DNA of 64,000 nt from Ascoidea asiatica (GCA_001600695.1 BCKQ01000002.1:186001-250000); one strand, 5' to 3'. Positions 23,148 through 34,145 are shown, counted from the first letter of the stretch. The notes: generated by a model not told the origin, from the sequence alone. Made by a program: numbers and translations.

Positions 23148-23174
23148 TACGACGCATGTGACCAATGCGTCGTA
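23148..23174. repeat. Perfect 10-bp inverted repeat with 7-base spacer
   Basis: TACGACGCAT, spacer GTGACCA, ATGCGTCGTA. It sits eight bases from the TATACGA element in the G+C-rich part of the ERG4 upstream region and could be an operator for a dimeric factor or a hairpin. Confidence 0.7.
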
Positions 23175-23711
23175 AACTACCTGAGACATCGTTAAGTCGT
23201 TAAGAGACTTCTATCTCCGGGAATACTTCACTTGGGGGCTAGCTTTGCAGTGGGCCGCGTCTGGAACTAAATGCCCCATAAAACCAATCCTCATGGGAAT
23301 AGTCCCACTATAAAACAGTAACAGTAAAACAAAACATATTACCCGGGTACTTATTCAGATGTGAAGTCCTTCAAAAACCACTACCAATGGCCTTTATATT
23401 TTTTTGTTTTAAATACGGGTAATGCATTTATAAATCTTGTGTGTGTCCCGAAAATGAAGAAATGCTCTACCCATTTTTTTTTAGGCACCCTATCGGGGTA
23501 GCTTCTAGGGAATGGCACAGTTTCAATTTCTTTTACGGGCACACTTGCGGTTAGGTTCTCGTTGCAGGCCTGTATTCCACTGTTTGGGCCTTTCTCATGT
23601 TTTTTATATCTTTTTTTTCTTCTCCTTCGGATGCTTTATCTTTCATTCTCTAAATTTTCTTTCTTCTTTAGATTGTTTATATTCTTCACAAGTTTTCTGT
23701 TTATTTGTTTA

Positions 23712-23748
23712 TATAATATTTATAATATTTATAATATTTATAATATTT
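23712..23748. repeat. Short tandem repeat of ATAATATTT
   Basis: About four copies of a 9-base A/T unit in the ERG4 leader. Confidence 0.8.
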
Positions 23749-24184
23749 AATATCTTTATATCTCCAATATTCTTTTTTTCTTTTTCTTTGCCTTTTTTCT
23801 TTTCTTCTTCATTCTTTAAAAGAAGTATTTTAGAATACATTTCCTCTCTCGTTTTCTAATCAATCATTTTCAAAAAAATCTAAGTCAAATATTTACTTTT
23901 TTGTTTCTTAATTTATTATTTATTGTTTATTAATTAATTTTTATTATATTTTGGATTATTAATTATTATAATCAGTAATAATTAATATTCATTTACTATT
24001 GTGCTTATTTTTCACTTACACTTTCACTTTAAATTCAAATATTTCTACTACAGTAATACTCATTTTGTTTCTTTTTTTTACATTCTCTTATCCAAATTTT
24101 AACTTTTCCATTTAACAACAAAACCAAAAAACTCAAAAGAAATTATATATATATATTTATATATACATAACTTTTTTTTTCATA

Positions 24185-25618
24185 ATGGATTCAGAATCTT
24201 CTCAACTATTAGAAAATGATTCAACAGATGATTTAAAACAAAATTTAAAAAAAAAAATTATAAAACAAAAAGATCCAAGATATTTACCTGATGATGAAAT
24301 TGAATATGAATTTGGTGGAGTTATTGGTGTTATAGGAATGTTAATTGGTTTTCCACTTTTAATGTGGTATATGTGGATATCCGCAGAATTTTATAATGGT
24401 AAACCTGCTTGGCCTTCAAATGATCAAAATTTTATTCAATTTTTATCTCATTTATTAAATGATTTTTTTATACCATATGCAATACCTGATTTTAGAACTT
24501 GGAGAATTTTTTTAACTTTTATTTTAACTCAAGTTATATTTTATTATACTTTACCAGGTATTTGGACTAAAGGTCAACCTTTAGCTCATTTAAATAATCA
24601 ACAATTAGATTATTTTTGTAATGCTGTTTTTTCTTTTTATACTTCAATCATAATTTCTTTTATTTTACATTTTACTGGAATTTTTCCTTTATATACAATA
24701 ATTGATTTATTTGGTAAATTAATGACTGCTGCTATCATTTCTGGTTTTTCATTCTCAATTTATCTTTATCTTTATTCAATTTTTATTTCAGGTTCTTATT
24801 TTAGAATGACTGGTAATCATTTATATGATTTTTTTATGGGTGCTCCATTAAATCCAAGAATTGGAATACTTGATTTAAAAATGTTTTTTGAAGTTAGATT
24901 ACCTTGGTTTATTCTTTTTTTTACAACTTTAGGTGCTTGTTTTAAACAATATAAAGAATATAATTATGTTTCAATTAATCTATTATTCATGTTGTTATGT
25001 CATTTTCTTTATGCAAATGGTTGTTCAAAAGGTGAAGAATTAATTGTACCAACTTGGGATATGGCTTATGAAAAATTTGGTTTTATGTTAATATTTTGGA
25101 ATATTGCTGGTGTTCCATTTACTTATTGTCAAACAACTTTATTTTTAACTTATCATAATCCAAATACTTATTCTTGGCCTTTATTTTATAATATTTTCTT
25201 ATTTATATTATTATTATCTTCTTATTTTATTTTTGATACTGCAAATGGTCAAAAAAATAGTTTTAGAAAACAAATTTCTGGAGATAAATCAATTAGAAAA
25301 ACTTTTCCATTTTTACCTTATCAAGTTTTGAAAAATCCAAAATATATTCAATGTCAAAATGGCTCAACACTTTTAATTGATGGTTGGGTTAAATATGCGA
25401 GAAAAATTCATTATACTGCAGATTGGTGTCAATCTCTTTCTTGGAGTTTAATGTGTGGTTTTCAATCAATTTTTCCCTTTTTTTTTCCAACTTTTTTCTT
25501 TATTGTTTTGGTTCATAGAACAATAAGAGATGAAAGAAAATGTTCTAAAAAATATGGTCAAGATTGGATAAAATATTGTAAAGAATGTCCTTATCGTTTC
25601 ATACCTTTTATATTTTGA
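24185..25618 (+). CDS. ERG4: Delta(24(28))-sterol reductase
   Basis: This enzyme reduces the C-24(28) bond in the last step of ergosterol synthesis, in the ER membrane, using NADPH. The 477-residue protein matches yeast Erg4 along its length: [35 protein letters not shown], the diagnostic [14 protein letters not shown], and [13 protein letters not shown]. It also has [23 protein letters not shown] and a C-terminal C-P-Y-R-F-I-P. About eight membrane spans are visible. ATG 24185 is the only sensible start. ERG9 of the same pathway lies 36 kb to the right. Confidence 0.98.
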   Translation: MDSESSQLLENDSTDDLKQNLKKKIIKQKDPRYLPDDEIEYEFGGVIGVIGMLIGFPLLMWYMWISAEFYNGKPAWPSNDQNFIQFLSHLLNDFFIPYAIPDFRTWRIFLTFILTQVIFYYTLPGIWTKGQPLAHLNNQQLDYFCNAVFSFYTSIIISFILHFTGIFPLYTIIDLFGKLMTAAIISGFSFSIYLYLYSIFISGSYFRMTGNHLYDFFMGAPLNPRIGILDLKMFFEVRLPWFILFFTTLGACFKQYKEYNYVSINLLFMLLCHFLYANGCSKGEELIVPTWDMAYEKFGFMLIFWNIAGVPFTYCQTTLFLTYHNPNTYSWPLFYNIFLFILLLSSYFIFDTANGQKNSFRKQISGDKSIRKTFPFLPYQVLKNPKYIQCQNGSTLLIDGWVKYARKIHYTADWCQSLSWSLMCGFQSIFPFFFPTFFFIVLVHRTIRDERKCSKKYGQDWIKYCKECPYRFIPFIF

Positions 25619-25875
25619 ATTTATTAATCCATAAAGTCATTAATTCATTAATCTATAAATACAAAAACTCAAAAATAAAAAAAATTCATTTTAAAAATTT
25701 CAATTCAAGTTACAAATAACTTTTTTACAAAAGCAATAATTTTCCTTTGATATATATTCTACTGTATAATTATAAACATAAATATTAGCATAAATATAAA
25801 TATAAATAAAATATAAATATAAATTTAAATAAATATAAATATAAATATAAATTACAAACGTAAGCAATTATAAGC

Positions 25876-27843
25876 CTACATAAGCTCATCTTGATTAACA
25901 TATCCCATAAATGATTGAAATTCGGAAATAGCTTTAGGATTAGATATTCTTAATCTTGCCATTATATCTAAACCTGATTGATCATTATCTTCATTTTCGT
26001 TTTCGTTTTCATTTTCATTTTCCTGTTCTTCACTCTCTTCTTCGACTGCTATATCCATATCTACATCCGGATTTGTCTCTTCATTACCTGGGGATTTTAA
26101 AGCATTTTCTTCATTTGAATTTTTCTCCTTTTCAGCGGTAACTTCAGTTTCACCGAATCCTTCTTTCTGATGTTCATTATCTTTAGTTGACTGATCTTTT
26201 ATTTTAGATTCATTTTCATTTTTGGAATCCTTTGTTGTTTCAAGTAATTTTGTTATTGCTTCTTCGAGAATTGGTTTATTAGAAACCAATTGCTTTAATT
26301 TATATCTCATTACTTTTCTTAGATTTAATATACAATTTTCTTCATACCAGCCATATGATAAACTTGCAGATTTTGTAAATTTTGATTCATTTAGTATTTT
26401 AAGTATTTCTGGATCTTTAATATTTTCGATTTGAAATAATAAGCTTTTAGGTGCAGCATCTCCCCAAAATTCGTATTCTCTTGGTATAGTAGTATTAATA
26501 TCATTCTCATCATGGCGATCTTTATTATTAGTGTCATCAATATCAAGCCTTAATTCAAGATTATGAAAACCTGTTACTCTAAAAGATTCAGTTTGGTATT
26601 TAGCATATTTTGATGAAGATTTTGGATCTACTCCAAATCTAATGAATGATTGTCTCCAAGGTCCCTTCCTAACCCCATATGCCACATAGGGCAAAGAATA
26701 TTTTATAAAGCCTTTATACTTATTTGGCATAATATATACAATATGCTTTCTAAGCCATATTGGCTTTTGTTGAAACTTTTCTTTTAAAAAGTTAATACAA
26801 GAAACTAAATCTTTATTGAAAGCTAATTCAGAACTCATAGTTAACTCAATTGCCGGTTGATTTTCATCTTCAAGTGATTCATCTTTATTCGGTATATCAA
26901 TATTATCATTCAATTCAGGATCAACGTTTAAACTACTTATATCAGCTCTTGAAAAACTTTGTTTTCTTTTAGAATTTTCAAAACTTTTAATATCTTTTTT
27001 CATTTTAGCTAGATTTGAAACCAAATTTTCCAAAGGTGCATTAGGTACAGGGGATTTCCAATCAACAAAAACGGTATGCAATTTTGGTGCGTGAGTTAAA
27101 TTGACTAATTTTACTTTTCCATCTTTTTCTTTGACTACCTGGACAGCTGGATTTTTTTTATATCTATAAGTGTATGGAATTGGGATGCTAGAAAATCGTG
27201 GAGGAGGTGGCAAATCTAAATCCAAATTCTTTATTGCTTGTTGAATTTCAGGATTAGATCTAATTTCCTCATTAGAATATTCTTGGAAATCTTCAGGTAG
27301 CCAGGGCCTTTTATCACATTCAAGATCTAATTCTTTAATTTTAGTAAAATTCCCTTCAAACATTGATTCTTTAACTTTATTGGTGAATTCTGAATTTTTA
27401 GTTATATATTGAAAATCCGCCATTTCTCTGAAGCGATAAACTTTGTTAATAATTGATACAGGTGCAACTTTATAGTATCTTTCAATTGTTCCATTGGAAC
27501 TTTGAATAGTGTTTGCTTGTAATGCTTTTTGAATATTTCCTTTATATTTTGCCAATTCACCTTTGGGAAGAGAGATCTTAAGTAGAATATTTTCCCGATC
27601 AGTAGTTAAAGATTGAACAGGATGATGAAAAGGATCGTTAGGTCTTAGCCTAAGTTCCAAAGCGTCATCACTCATTAGAGCCTGTTTTATAGAAGCAGAA
27701 CCACCAACCATGGATATTGCTTTATCAACATTCTTTACATTTAAAGGAAATTCAATAGATGCAACATGAGGTAAATCTAAAGGGAATTCCTTAGCTAATC
27801 GTTTCTTATTTGATTCAGGTTTTTTAAATTTGCTATTTGCCAT
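25876..27843 (-). CDS. TFC1: TFIIIC tau95 subunit Tfc1
   Basis: Tfc1 is the tau-A subunit that contacts the A box of tRNA genes within TFIIIC. The 655-residue protein, close to the 649 of yeast, begins with the triple-barrel region (V-A-S-I-E-F-P-L-N-V near residue 27, L-E-L-R-L-R-P-N-D-P-F-H-H-P near 63). It then has Y-Y-K-V-A-P-V-S-I-I-N-K-V-Y-R-F-R-E-M-A-D-F-Q-Y split over residues 123-147. The conserved DNA-binding part has K-P-I-W-L-R-K-H-I, L-P-Y-V-A-Y-G-V-R-K-G-P-W-R and F-I-R-F-G-V-D-P. The C-terminus is acidic with Glu-Asn repeats, as in other Tfc1 proteins. It converges on ERG4. Confidence 0.95.
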   Translation of the reverse strand: MANSKFKKPESNKKRLAKEFPLDLPHVASIEFPLNVKNVDKAISMVGGSASIKQALMSDDALELRLRPNDPFHHPVQSLTTDRENILLKISLPKGELAKYKGNIQKALQANTIQSSNGTIERYYKVAPVSIINKVYRFREMADFQYITKNSEFTNKVKESMFEGNFTKIKELDLECDKRPWLPEDFQEYSNEEIRSNPEIQQAIKNLDLDLPPPPRFSSIPIPYTYRYKKNPAVQVVKEKDGKVKLVNLTHAPKLHTVFVDWKSPVPNAPLENLVSNLAKMKKDIKSFENSKRKQSFSRADISSLNVDPELNDNIDIPNKDESLEDENQPAIELTMSSELAFNKDLVSCINFLKEKFQQKPIWLRKHIVYIMPNKYKGFIKYSLPYVAYGVRKGPWRQSFIRFGVDPKSSSKYAKYQTESFRVTGFHNLELRLDIDDTNNKDRHDENDINTTIPREYEFWGDAAPKSLLFQIENIKDPEILKILNESKFTKSASLSYGWYEENCILNLRKVMRYKLKQLVSNKPILEEAITKLLETTKDSKNENESKIKDQSTKDNEHQKEGFGETEVTAEKEKNSNEENALKSPGNEETNPDVDMDIAVEEESEEQENENENENENEDNDQSGLDIMARLRISNPKAISEFQSFMGYVNQDELM

Positions 27844-28401
27844 TATTAAATGTACATAAAAGAAGAATACAAATTGAGTTGTGAAAATGATAAAATAAAG
27901 CTTCCTTCAAATATTCTAAATTGATTTAGGAAAGTGAAACTTTTTGAAAGTTTGATCAATAACATTGAATGTTATTAAATCTGAAGTATTTCCAATAAAA
28001 TAAGCTGGAGATGCTTGAAGTTTGACCAATTTATGTCAACAAATAATTAAAATTAACCAATATCCGATAACTTTAACTTATATCCAAATTAGGAATTACA
28101 CCGAGAGTTCCTTTCGAGGGCTTATAATTGCACCTGACTCAATTTACTTCCGGTAATTTTTTCTTCAATAATAAGTGTAACTACTTTAATTTGAATCTAA
28201 TTAACGCACCGTAGTTTGGAAGGTTATTCAGTTGAAGCGGAAACAGATGTGAAAAAAAAATAAAATTTATGAAATCCAATGGAAGACCAAACTTCATAAT
28301 TGAAATATTAAAGGTTTATTACTAGTACCTAATATTTTCAAATAGAAGAGAAAGCTACCCAGAAATAAAAATATTCATTAGGAATAATATATACAGTTCA
28401 A
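27844..28401. other. Divergent TFC1-MRPL36 promoter region
   Basis: Spacer between two divergent genes; no ORF and no motif I can name. Confidence 0.5.
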
Positions 28402-29055
28402 ATGAGTTTTTTCTCAAATAAAATAGTCGTCAAGTCTCTATTGAATTTGACTGCTAAACAATCAGTTTCAAGAGTGATATTCACCAGACAAGAAGGAACT
28501 TATAATCCTAATGTTAACAGCACAGATATTAGTTTGCAGACACGTCCTAAAAGAAAAATCGGGATAGGAAAAGCAAGACCATCAATTTATCATATGTTTA
28601 AATGTTATGTCGAATTAAGTGATGGTTCGGTTGTCATCCGAAAATCTCAATTTCCAAAAGATGAGCTTAGGTTAATTAATGATCAAAGAAATAATCCTCT
28701 TTGGAATCCGAGCAGAAAAGATTTGAATTTAGTTGATCAAAATGCGGCAGACAGAATGAATAGATTCAAAGAGAAATACTCGATGTTTAATATTGTGTCT
28801 GACAAAGATTTGGAGAAAGAGAAAATTAAAATTGAATTACAGAAAAAAGAAGCAGCATCTGAACCAACTTCTGAACCAGAATCCAAACCAGTTTCTGAAG
28901 TTATATCTGAAGCTACTGGAAAAAAGGAAACAGACGTTAAAGAAGCTCAAGCTTTCTCAATGGATGATTATCTTGATATTTTAGGTGAAAATGCTCAAGA
29001 GGTTCAATCTGGTGGTAAATTGCAAACAAAACAGAAGAAACCTAAGAAAAAATAA
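28402..29055 (+). CDS. MRPL36: Mitochondrial ribosomal protein bL31m
   Basis: A large-subunit mitoribosome protein of 217 residues. After a basic, Ser-rich presequence-like N-terminus comes the bL31m core: [32 protein letters not shown], then [17 protein letters not shown]. The tail is charged and contains [10 protein letters not shown], as in yeast Mrpl36, and ends in Lys. It is about 40 residues longer than the yeast protein, mostly in the Glu/Pro/Ser-rich linker. It converges on DCD1. Confidence 0.95.
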   Translation: MSFFSNKIVVKSLLNLTAKQSVSRVIFTRQEGTYNPNVNSTDISLQTRPKRKIGIGKARPSIYHMFKCYVELSDGSVVIRKSQFPKDELRLINDQRNNPLWNPSRKDLNLVDQNAADRMNRFKEKYSMFNIVSDKDLEKEKIKIELQKKEAASEPTSEPESKPVSEVISEATGKKETDVKEAQAFSMDDYLDILGENAQEVQSGGKLQTKQKKPKKK

Positions 29056-29233
29056 GCCCACTCTTTACAAATATTGAATATATCAACTTAACTTACATAA
29101 ATTCTGTACATATCCTGTTTTTTTGTTTTATGTTTTTTATTTTCGTACATTTTCTCATTTTGATTTATATATATTTACAAAATACAAGAGAATATTCTAA
29201 GATTTAAATTGTTAAAAAAAAAAAAAAAAATTT

Positions 29234-30259
29234 TCAAATAACCACTACTCCTTCTTTAGGTGGCAGATATTGACGAATTTTAATTCCTCCATTGGTAAGA
29301 ACCTCCCATGATAGTTTATCCATGCTATAAGATTTAGAATATACCACTTCTTTTATTCCTTGTTGAACGATTTTTATAGAGCACGTTAAACAAGGACAAG
29401 TATCGCAATATAATATAGAAGCTCTTTCTCCAACTCTATCTCTTCCACTTTCAAGCAAGGCATTTTCCTCAGCATGCAAACATAAACATGTAGAAAGACT
29501 TGCACCACTAGAAGCCTTGGTTGTTAGTTGATTACATCTTGGACAGCCACCCAGATTACAATTTTTAAGATTTCTTGGGGTTCCATTATAACCCGTTGAA
29601 ATTACTCTGTGATCTCTTACAAGAACACATCCAACTCTTCTTTTCATACAATTGCTTCTTAAAGCAGCTAAACTTGCCAAACTCATAAAATATGAATCCC
29701 AAGTTGGTCGAAGTCTTGTTTCATCCATTAATAATAATTTAGATAATGAAATGTATAGATCTTTAACTAAAGGTTTGTTATTTATTATCCTTATTTTGGC
29801 TTTGGAAATTACATTAATCATCAAAGTTTCTGGAGAATATAATAGATTATCCGAGATTTCCATAAATGTTTTTAAATCAATATCAGACTTATGCTTTTGA
29901 TTATATCTTTGAAACCGAATATTAATTGGAGCATCAATTGAAATATGTAAAAAAAATGGTTTGATATTTAGCTTATCTAAAATAGTAGTTGAAGATATGT
30001 TATTTAATACAAAATGTTCACGCCAATGATTTGTGACATAATCAGAAAGTTCTTCAAAGGAAGCAAAATTGTTTTCAGGCTTGAGCAGAATATCAGAAGA
30101 ATTCATGTCTTTAGAATCATCATCTTCACTCTCAGAAACCCATGGTACATTAAAAATCTCTGGTTTGCAATAATCAATATATTTAAAACCTTGGAAAGTT
30201 AGATATTTAGCTACTTCTGTTTTTCCGGAACCCAAAGTGCCTGAAATTCCAATTAGCAT
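29234..30259 (-). CDS. DCD1: dCMP deaminase
   Basis: It deaminates dCMP to dUMP, supplying thymidylate synthase. The 341-residue protein has two parts. The N-terminal part resembles a P-loop kinase with an intact Walker A, G-T-L-G-S-G-K-T (residues 7-14); in yeast Dcd1, from memory, this loop is degenerate. The C-terminal part is the zinc deaminase: W-D-S-Y-F-M-S-L-A, C-M-K-R-R-V-G-C-V-L-V, G-Y-N-G-T-P-R, zinc ligands in C-L-H-A-E-E-N-A-L and C-P-C-L-T-C, and an extra Cys cluster G-G-C-P-R-C. It is divergent from SDH8. Confidence 0.96.
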   Translation of the reverse strand: MLIGISGTLGSGKTEVAKYLTFQGFKYIDYCKPEIFNVPWVSESEDDDSKDMNSSDILLKPENNFASFEELSDYVTNHWREHFVLNNISSTTILDKLNIKPFFLHISIDAPINIRFQRYNQKHKSDIDLKTFMEISDNLLYSPETLMINVISKAKIRIINNKPLVKDLYISLSKLLLMDETRLRPTWDSYFMSLASLAALRSNCMKRRVGCVLVRDHRVISTGYNGTPRNLKNCNLGGCPRCNQLTTKASSGASLSTCLCLHAEENALLESGRDRVGERASILYCDTCPCLTCSIKIVQQGIKEVVYSKSYSMDKLSWEVLTNGGIKIRQYLPPKEGVVVI

Positions 30260-30764
30260 TTTTGAAAAAGTATCTGATCCTTTGTTTTATTTTACTAATC
30301 TGAAAATTTAATGATAAATGTCAATTCTAGTTTCATGCCATTTTAGAGGGCTTCAAAAAGTATCATTTTGAATAAACCTTGAGCTCTTCGATTCAAAACA
30401 AAGCTTCTTTTTCTCAATCTCACGATGAGATCCGCTTCAGGTCGAAAGAAACCAGACTATGTGGATGTTGGAAGCATTATCTTTAATATGAGGATGCTAA
30501 TCAGTTTAACCTAAAATAAAGATATCATCCATATTATGGCATCATGATTATTTTATTTGAGTTAAAGAAAACCCTTGGTTTCAAATACAGTACTCGAATA
30601 TAAATTATAAAGTAATCTAAAACTTATCTTTCAAAAGCATTACTTTTTTGAATTATTTATAATTTATGAATATCTTCTTATAATAAATCGTGGGTATATC
30701 CTTGTATTTATACAACAAAACTTATTAATTTCTCTAACATCCACAAACAACTTTATTGCTAAAT
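30260..30764. other. Divergent DCD1-SDH8 promoter region
   Basis: Spacer between divergent genes; no ORF. No MluI-box (ACGCGT) was seen in it by eye. Confidence 0.45.
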
Positions 30765-31229
30765 ATGTTTCCATTACTTAAAGCTAGCTCTGCTCTTTAT
30801 TCATCAGAAGCAGCATTGAGGCAATCTCAAAAAACATGGCTTCGGATAACTAACCAGAAAGCTTTATACTCATCCAAAACTGGATTTGATCCTTCAAGTT
30901 TTTCTCATGGACCTCCAAAATTGCCAAAAGAAGATCAAGAAGAATTTGAGAGACTTCAAAAAATCGCTACCTCCCAAGTAGCTATAGAAGAATATAACGA
31001 TCAACTCAAGGATAAAATTAATGATTCAGAGTCTCCAGAAGAATTATTGGCTAAGCCTGCACCTACTGTCAATATAGTAGAAAATCAAGATCTAGCTGTT
31101 AATTTATTGAAAACAATTCCAGAATTTGAAGGTGATGTTAACCCTAAAACAGGTGAAGTTGGAGGACCTAAGCAAGATCCAACTCGTCATGGAGATTGGT
31201 CTTTTAATGGGAGAGTTACTGATTTTTAG
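30765..31229 (+). CDS. SDH8: Succinate dehydrogenase assembly factor Sdh8 (SDHAF4 family)
   Basis: A mitochondrial chaperone that binds flavinylated Sdh1 before it joins Sdh2. The 154-residue protein has a basic/Ser-rich N-terminus suited to mitochondrial import. It ends with the SDHAF4 signature P-E-F-E-G-D-V-N-P-K-T-G-E-V-G-G-P and R-H-G-D-W-S-F-N-G-R-V-T-D-F at the very C-terminus. The ATG at 30765 is chosen; the frame opens three codons earlier only at a TTG. Confidence 0.93.
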   Translation: MFPLLKASSALYSSEAALRQSQKTWLRITNQKALYSSKTGFDPSSFSHGPPKLPKEDQEEFERLQKIATSQVAIEEYNDQLKDKINDSESPEELLAKPAPTVNIVENQDLAVNLLKTIPEFEGDVNPKTGEVGGPKQDPTRHGDWSFNGRVTDF

Positions 31230-31622
31230 ACATACAGTATAGCTTTATTTGGTTTATACCCATAGAGTAATGATATTCTATTCTGCCTTTCTAACAAATA
31301 TTTTGGACTATAAGAGTCTTTAAATATATACTGTACATAATATATTTCAATAATTGTAAAGATAAAATGCATCTTTAAACTACTACTGGAGGTTCTTATC
31401 CAATAAGATTTAAAATCAAACAAACTAATAGCATTTTTTCAAATATTCAAAAAATTCAAATATAAAGAAGTTAATTGTCATTTATTTAATATTATATAAT
31501 GAGTGACATGAAAATAAAAGAATACTAGTTTTTACTCAGTTGTTTTGAAAATAAAAAAAAAAATATTATACTGTTTTTATCGTAAATGTTCAACTTTGAA
31601 AATAAGTTGAATAAAACCAAAT
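31230..31622. other. Convergent SDH8-ECM25 3' region
   Basis: A/T-rich 3' flank of two converging genes. Nothing else seen. Confidence 0.5.
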
Positions 31623-34145
31623 TTATTCAATAGTGTTTAAAATTTGTACCCCTTGTAATCTTTCTTCATATAATGCAGCCAATTTTGTTACTCTACCATC
31701 TTCAACTCCTTCAAATTTTTTTATTGAATTCATTCTTTTGATTTTAGCTATTGATTTCTCTCCATTGACTAAAAATTCATTTAATATTGAAACAGATGCA
31801 GATCTAACATGGCTATTACTTGATTCGTTTAATGAACTTGAGGTTAAAGAAGGGAAAGATTGTTTGCCTTTAAGTTCACCAATAACTTTCATTCTTGATT
31901 CGTTTATGTTCACTGATGATTCCGACAATGTGGTTGAAGAAGAAGAATTAGAGACTGGTGATATTGATGAGTAAGTTGAAGCATTTTGGGGCATGGATTG
32001 TGGAGGAGAAGAATGAGAATCTCTAGATTTTCTTGAATTAGAATAATTATATTGAATATTTTTTTGAGAATTATTCTGAGAATCTATATTATTATTAGCA
32101 AGAATATTACCCAATGAACAGGAGTGTTTGATAACTTTTTGATTAACATCATTGTTATTATTATCTAAATTACCTGATATTATATTCAATGGCTTCAAAA
32201 ACTGTCTGATTTTATTAGTTGTTGTTTCAATAACATTTTTCGGGGTTGAAGAATAATTTTCTTTATCGCAATCAGAATTTTCATTACTATTTTTGAAAGG
32301 TAAAAAGTCTGATAAAGTAGTATTCAGAGCTTGAGGTTGAATAAAGTCATCCACCGTAACAATGTTATCAAGGAATGTTGAAGAAGTAGAATTAGGGAAA
32401 CACATTTCTAAGCTACTTGATAAAGTGAAATCATCTTTTGTTTTAAAATAAGAAATAAATTGATCAGTTCTTGAAGAAATTAAAGCGTTTATATTAGGTA
32501 AACATTGAATATTATTAGAAATAGAAATTATAGATAGACTTCTAGTATTTGCATAATTCGAAGATAAAGATGAGGAAGATGTTGTAGAGGATGAAGAAGA
32601 AGATGAAGATAATAAAGATAAGGAAGAAGCAGAAGAGTTTAATAAAGAATTACTTGATTTCTTTTTAGAAAGTGGATCTATATTTTCAAAAAAATAAGGG
32701 GAAGTTGAAGCTTTTTTTATTATATGTTTATTATTATTAGTATTGTTATTATTATTGTTGTTATTATTAATATTATTATTATTATTATTAATATTATTAT
32801 TATTATTATTATAGTTAAAGGTATGATTGTTTTTGGTATTAATATGGGTATTACTGTTATTGAAGTTAGAATTAGAAAAAGGAGTAGAGTTATTAGTTGA
32901 AGTAGAATTAAAGAAAGTTGTTGATGAATTTATTGAAGAAGAAAATTGTTGTTGTTGTTGTTGTTGAAATTCATTAATGTCCATATGAGACCAATATTTA
33001 ATTAAATTTTTAATAAATCTTGAAGAAATTAAAATTTCATTTTGGGATAAATTATCACCAGATAGAAATACTAATTTTTTTGAGAATTTTATCAAATGAT
33101 TATTTGATAATTCTTCAAGTGAAATATTTTTTGAAGAATAATAATTTTTCATTTGAGTATTATTGTTTGTTGAGTTTGACAAATTGTGTAAATCATTTTG
33201 TAAAATTGGTAATAAAAATAAATTCAATATATTATTAATTAATTGAGTATTATAAGAATTTTTTTTAAAAATTGAATTCAAAATATTATTAATATATTTC
33301 GAATTATCTTTAATTGGTAATTTAAGTTGATTAATTGGTAATAAACTAATTGATAATTTTTTTAAAAAAAACTTCCAAACTTGAACTAAAGTAAATAAAT
33401 CCCAATCATTCAAATCAAATAATTGATTTCTTTTAATTGAATTTATCAAAATAGAAATTTTAATAGATTGTAAATCATTTGTTGGATTTGATAATAGAAA
33501 TTGAGAATTTATTGAATTCAATAATGGAGAATTTAAAATTTTAAAAAAAATTAAATTATAATAAAAGAAAGATAGGAAATTTTTTGGAATTATTGATAAA
33601 CTAAAAATTGGTACTAAATGAATTGGAACTATAATATTATTTTTAATTTTAATTGAATCATATAAATAATTTTGTAAAGAAATATTTAATTTAGTTATAT
33701 CAATATATTTTGATAAATCAGAAATATTTTCACAATGAATTATACGATCATTAATACCATTTGAATTTGATATTAAAAATTTTGAAGAAATTACATTTTT
33801 AAGTACTTCAATTACAGCTCTAATCCACCAACATTCATGAACTATATAACATTTTCTTAATAATTTTCTTTTTTCTTTTGAAATATAACCAAAAGTTTTA
33901 ACACCCCAAACCCAAGAGAATTTAATTTTTTCACCAGTATCTTGAGCTATTGATAAGCCTGAAGTGAAAAAAACTAAAGAATAATTATATGAAGGAATTT
34001 TTAATATTAATAATTTTATAATTTTATTTAATTCATTATCAGATAATTTCGGTAAAGCAGTTGAGTCAAATATAAAAATTGGTAAATTTGTTTCAGGATC
34101 ATAAGTTTCAGATTTATAGAAAATTTTATCTAAATTTATTTTCAT
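31623..34145 (-). CDS. ECM25: Ecm25-like protein, degenerate RhoGAP family
   Basis: An 840-residue protein. The N-terminal 180 residues resemble yeast Ecm25: K-I-F-Y-K-S-E-T-Y-D-P-E-T, I-F-V/I-F-D-S-T-A-L-P, F-F-T-S-G-L-S, F-S-W-V-W-G-V-K-T-F-G and V-H-E-C-W-W-I-R-A-V. I read this as a CRAL-TRIO-like lobe. A helical RhoGAP-like region follows to about residue 380 (N-D-W-D-L-F-T-L-V-Q-V-W, S-S-R-F-I-K-N-L-I-K-Y-W). The C-terminal half is Ser/Asn-rich with poly-Asn, Gln and Ser runs and is longer than in yeast (599 residues). Yeast Ecm25 affects cell-wall traits. The call rests on remembered similarity in the N-terminal half. Confidence 0.75.
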   Translation of the reverse strand: MKINLDKIFYKSETYDPETNLPIFIFDSTALPKLSDNELNKIIKLLILKIPSYNYSLVFFTSGLSIAQDTGEKIKFSWVWGVKTFGYISKEKRKLLRKCYIVHECWWIRAVIEVLKNVISSKFLISNSNGINDRIIHCENISDLSKYIDITKLNISLQNYLYDSIKIKNNIIVPIHLVPIFSLSIIPKNFLSFFYYNLIFFKILNSPLLNSINSQFLLSNPTNDLQSIKISILINSIKRNQLFDLNDWDLFTLVQVWKFFLKKLSISLLPINQLKLPIKDNSKYINNILNSIFKKNSYNTQLINNILNLFLLPILQNDLHNLSNSTNNNTQMKNYYSSKNISLEELSNNHLIKFSKKLVFLSGDNLSQNEILISSRFIKNLIKYWSHMDINEFQQQQQQQFSSSINSSTTFFNSTSTNNSTPFSNSNFNNSNTHINTKNNHTFNYNNNNNNINNNNNNINNNNNNNNNTNNNKHIIKKASTSPYFFENIDPLSKKKSSNSLLNSSASSLSLLSSSSSSSSTTSSSSLSSNYANTRSLSIISISNNIQCLPNINALISSRTDQFISYFKTKDDFTLSSSLEMCFPNSTSSTFLDNIVTVDDFIQPQALNTTLSDFLPFKNSNENSDCDKENYSSTPKNVIETTTNKIRQFLKPLNIISGNLDNNNNDVNQKVIKHSCSLGNILANNNIDSQNNSQKNIQYNYSNSRKSRDSHSSPPQSMPQNASTYSSISPVSNSSSSTTLSESSVNINESRMKVIGELKGKQSFPSLTSSSLNESSNSHVRSASVSILNEFLVNGEKSIAKIKRMNSIKKFEGVEDGRVTKLAALYEERLQGVQILNTIE

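Larger units (their letters stand above)
22699..24184. other. ERG4 upstream region
   Basis: A 1.5-kb promoter region. Bases 22860-23320 are near 50% G+C in places (32 of 60 at 23221-23280). It contains a sterol-response-like TATACGA (23134-23140), a perfect 10-bp inverted repeat (23148-23174), an ATAATATTT tandem repeat (about 23712-23748), and a T/C-rich leader to the ATG. The short T-rich ORFs are not credible genes. Confidence 0.6.
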
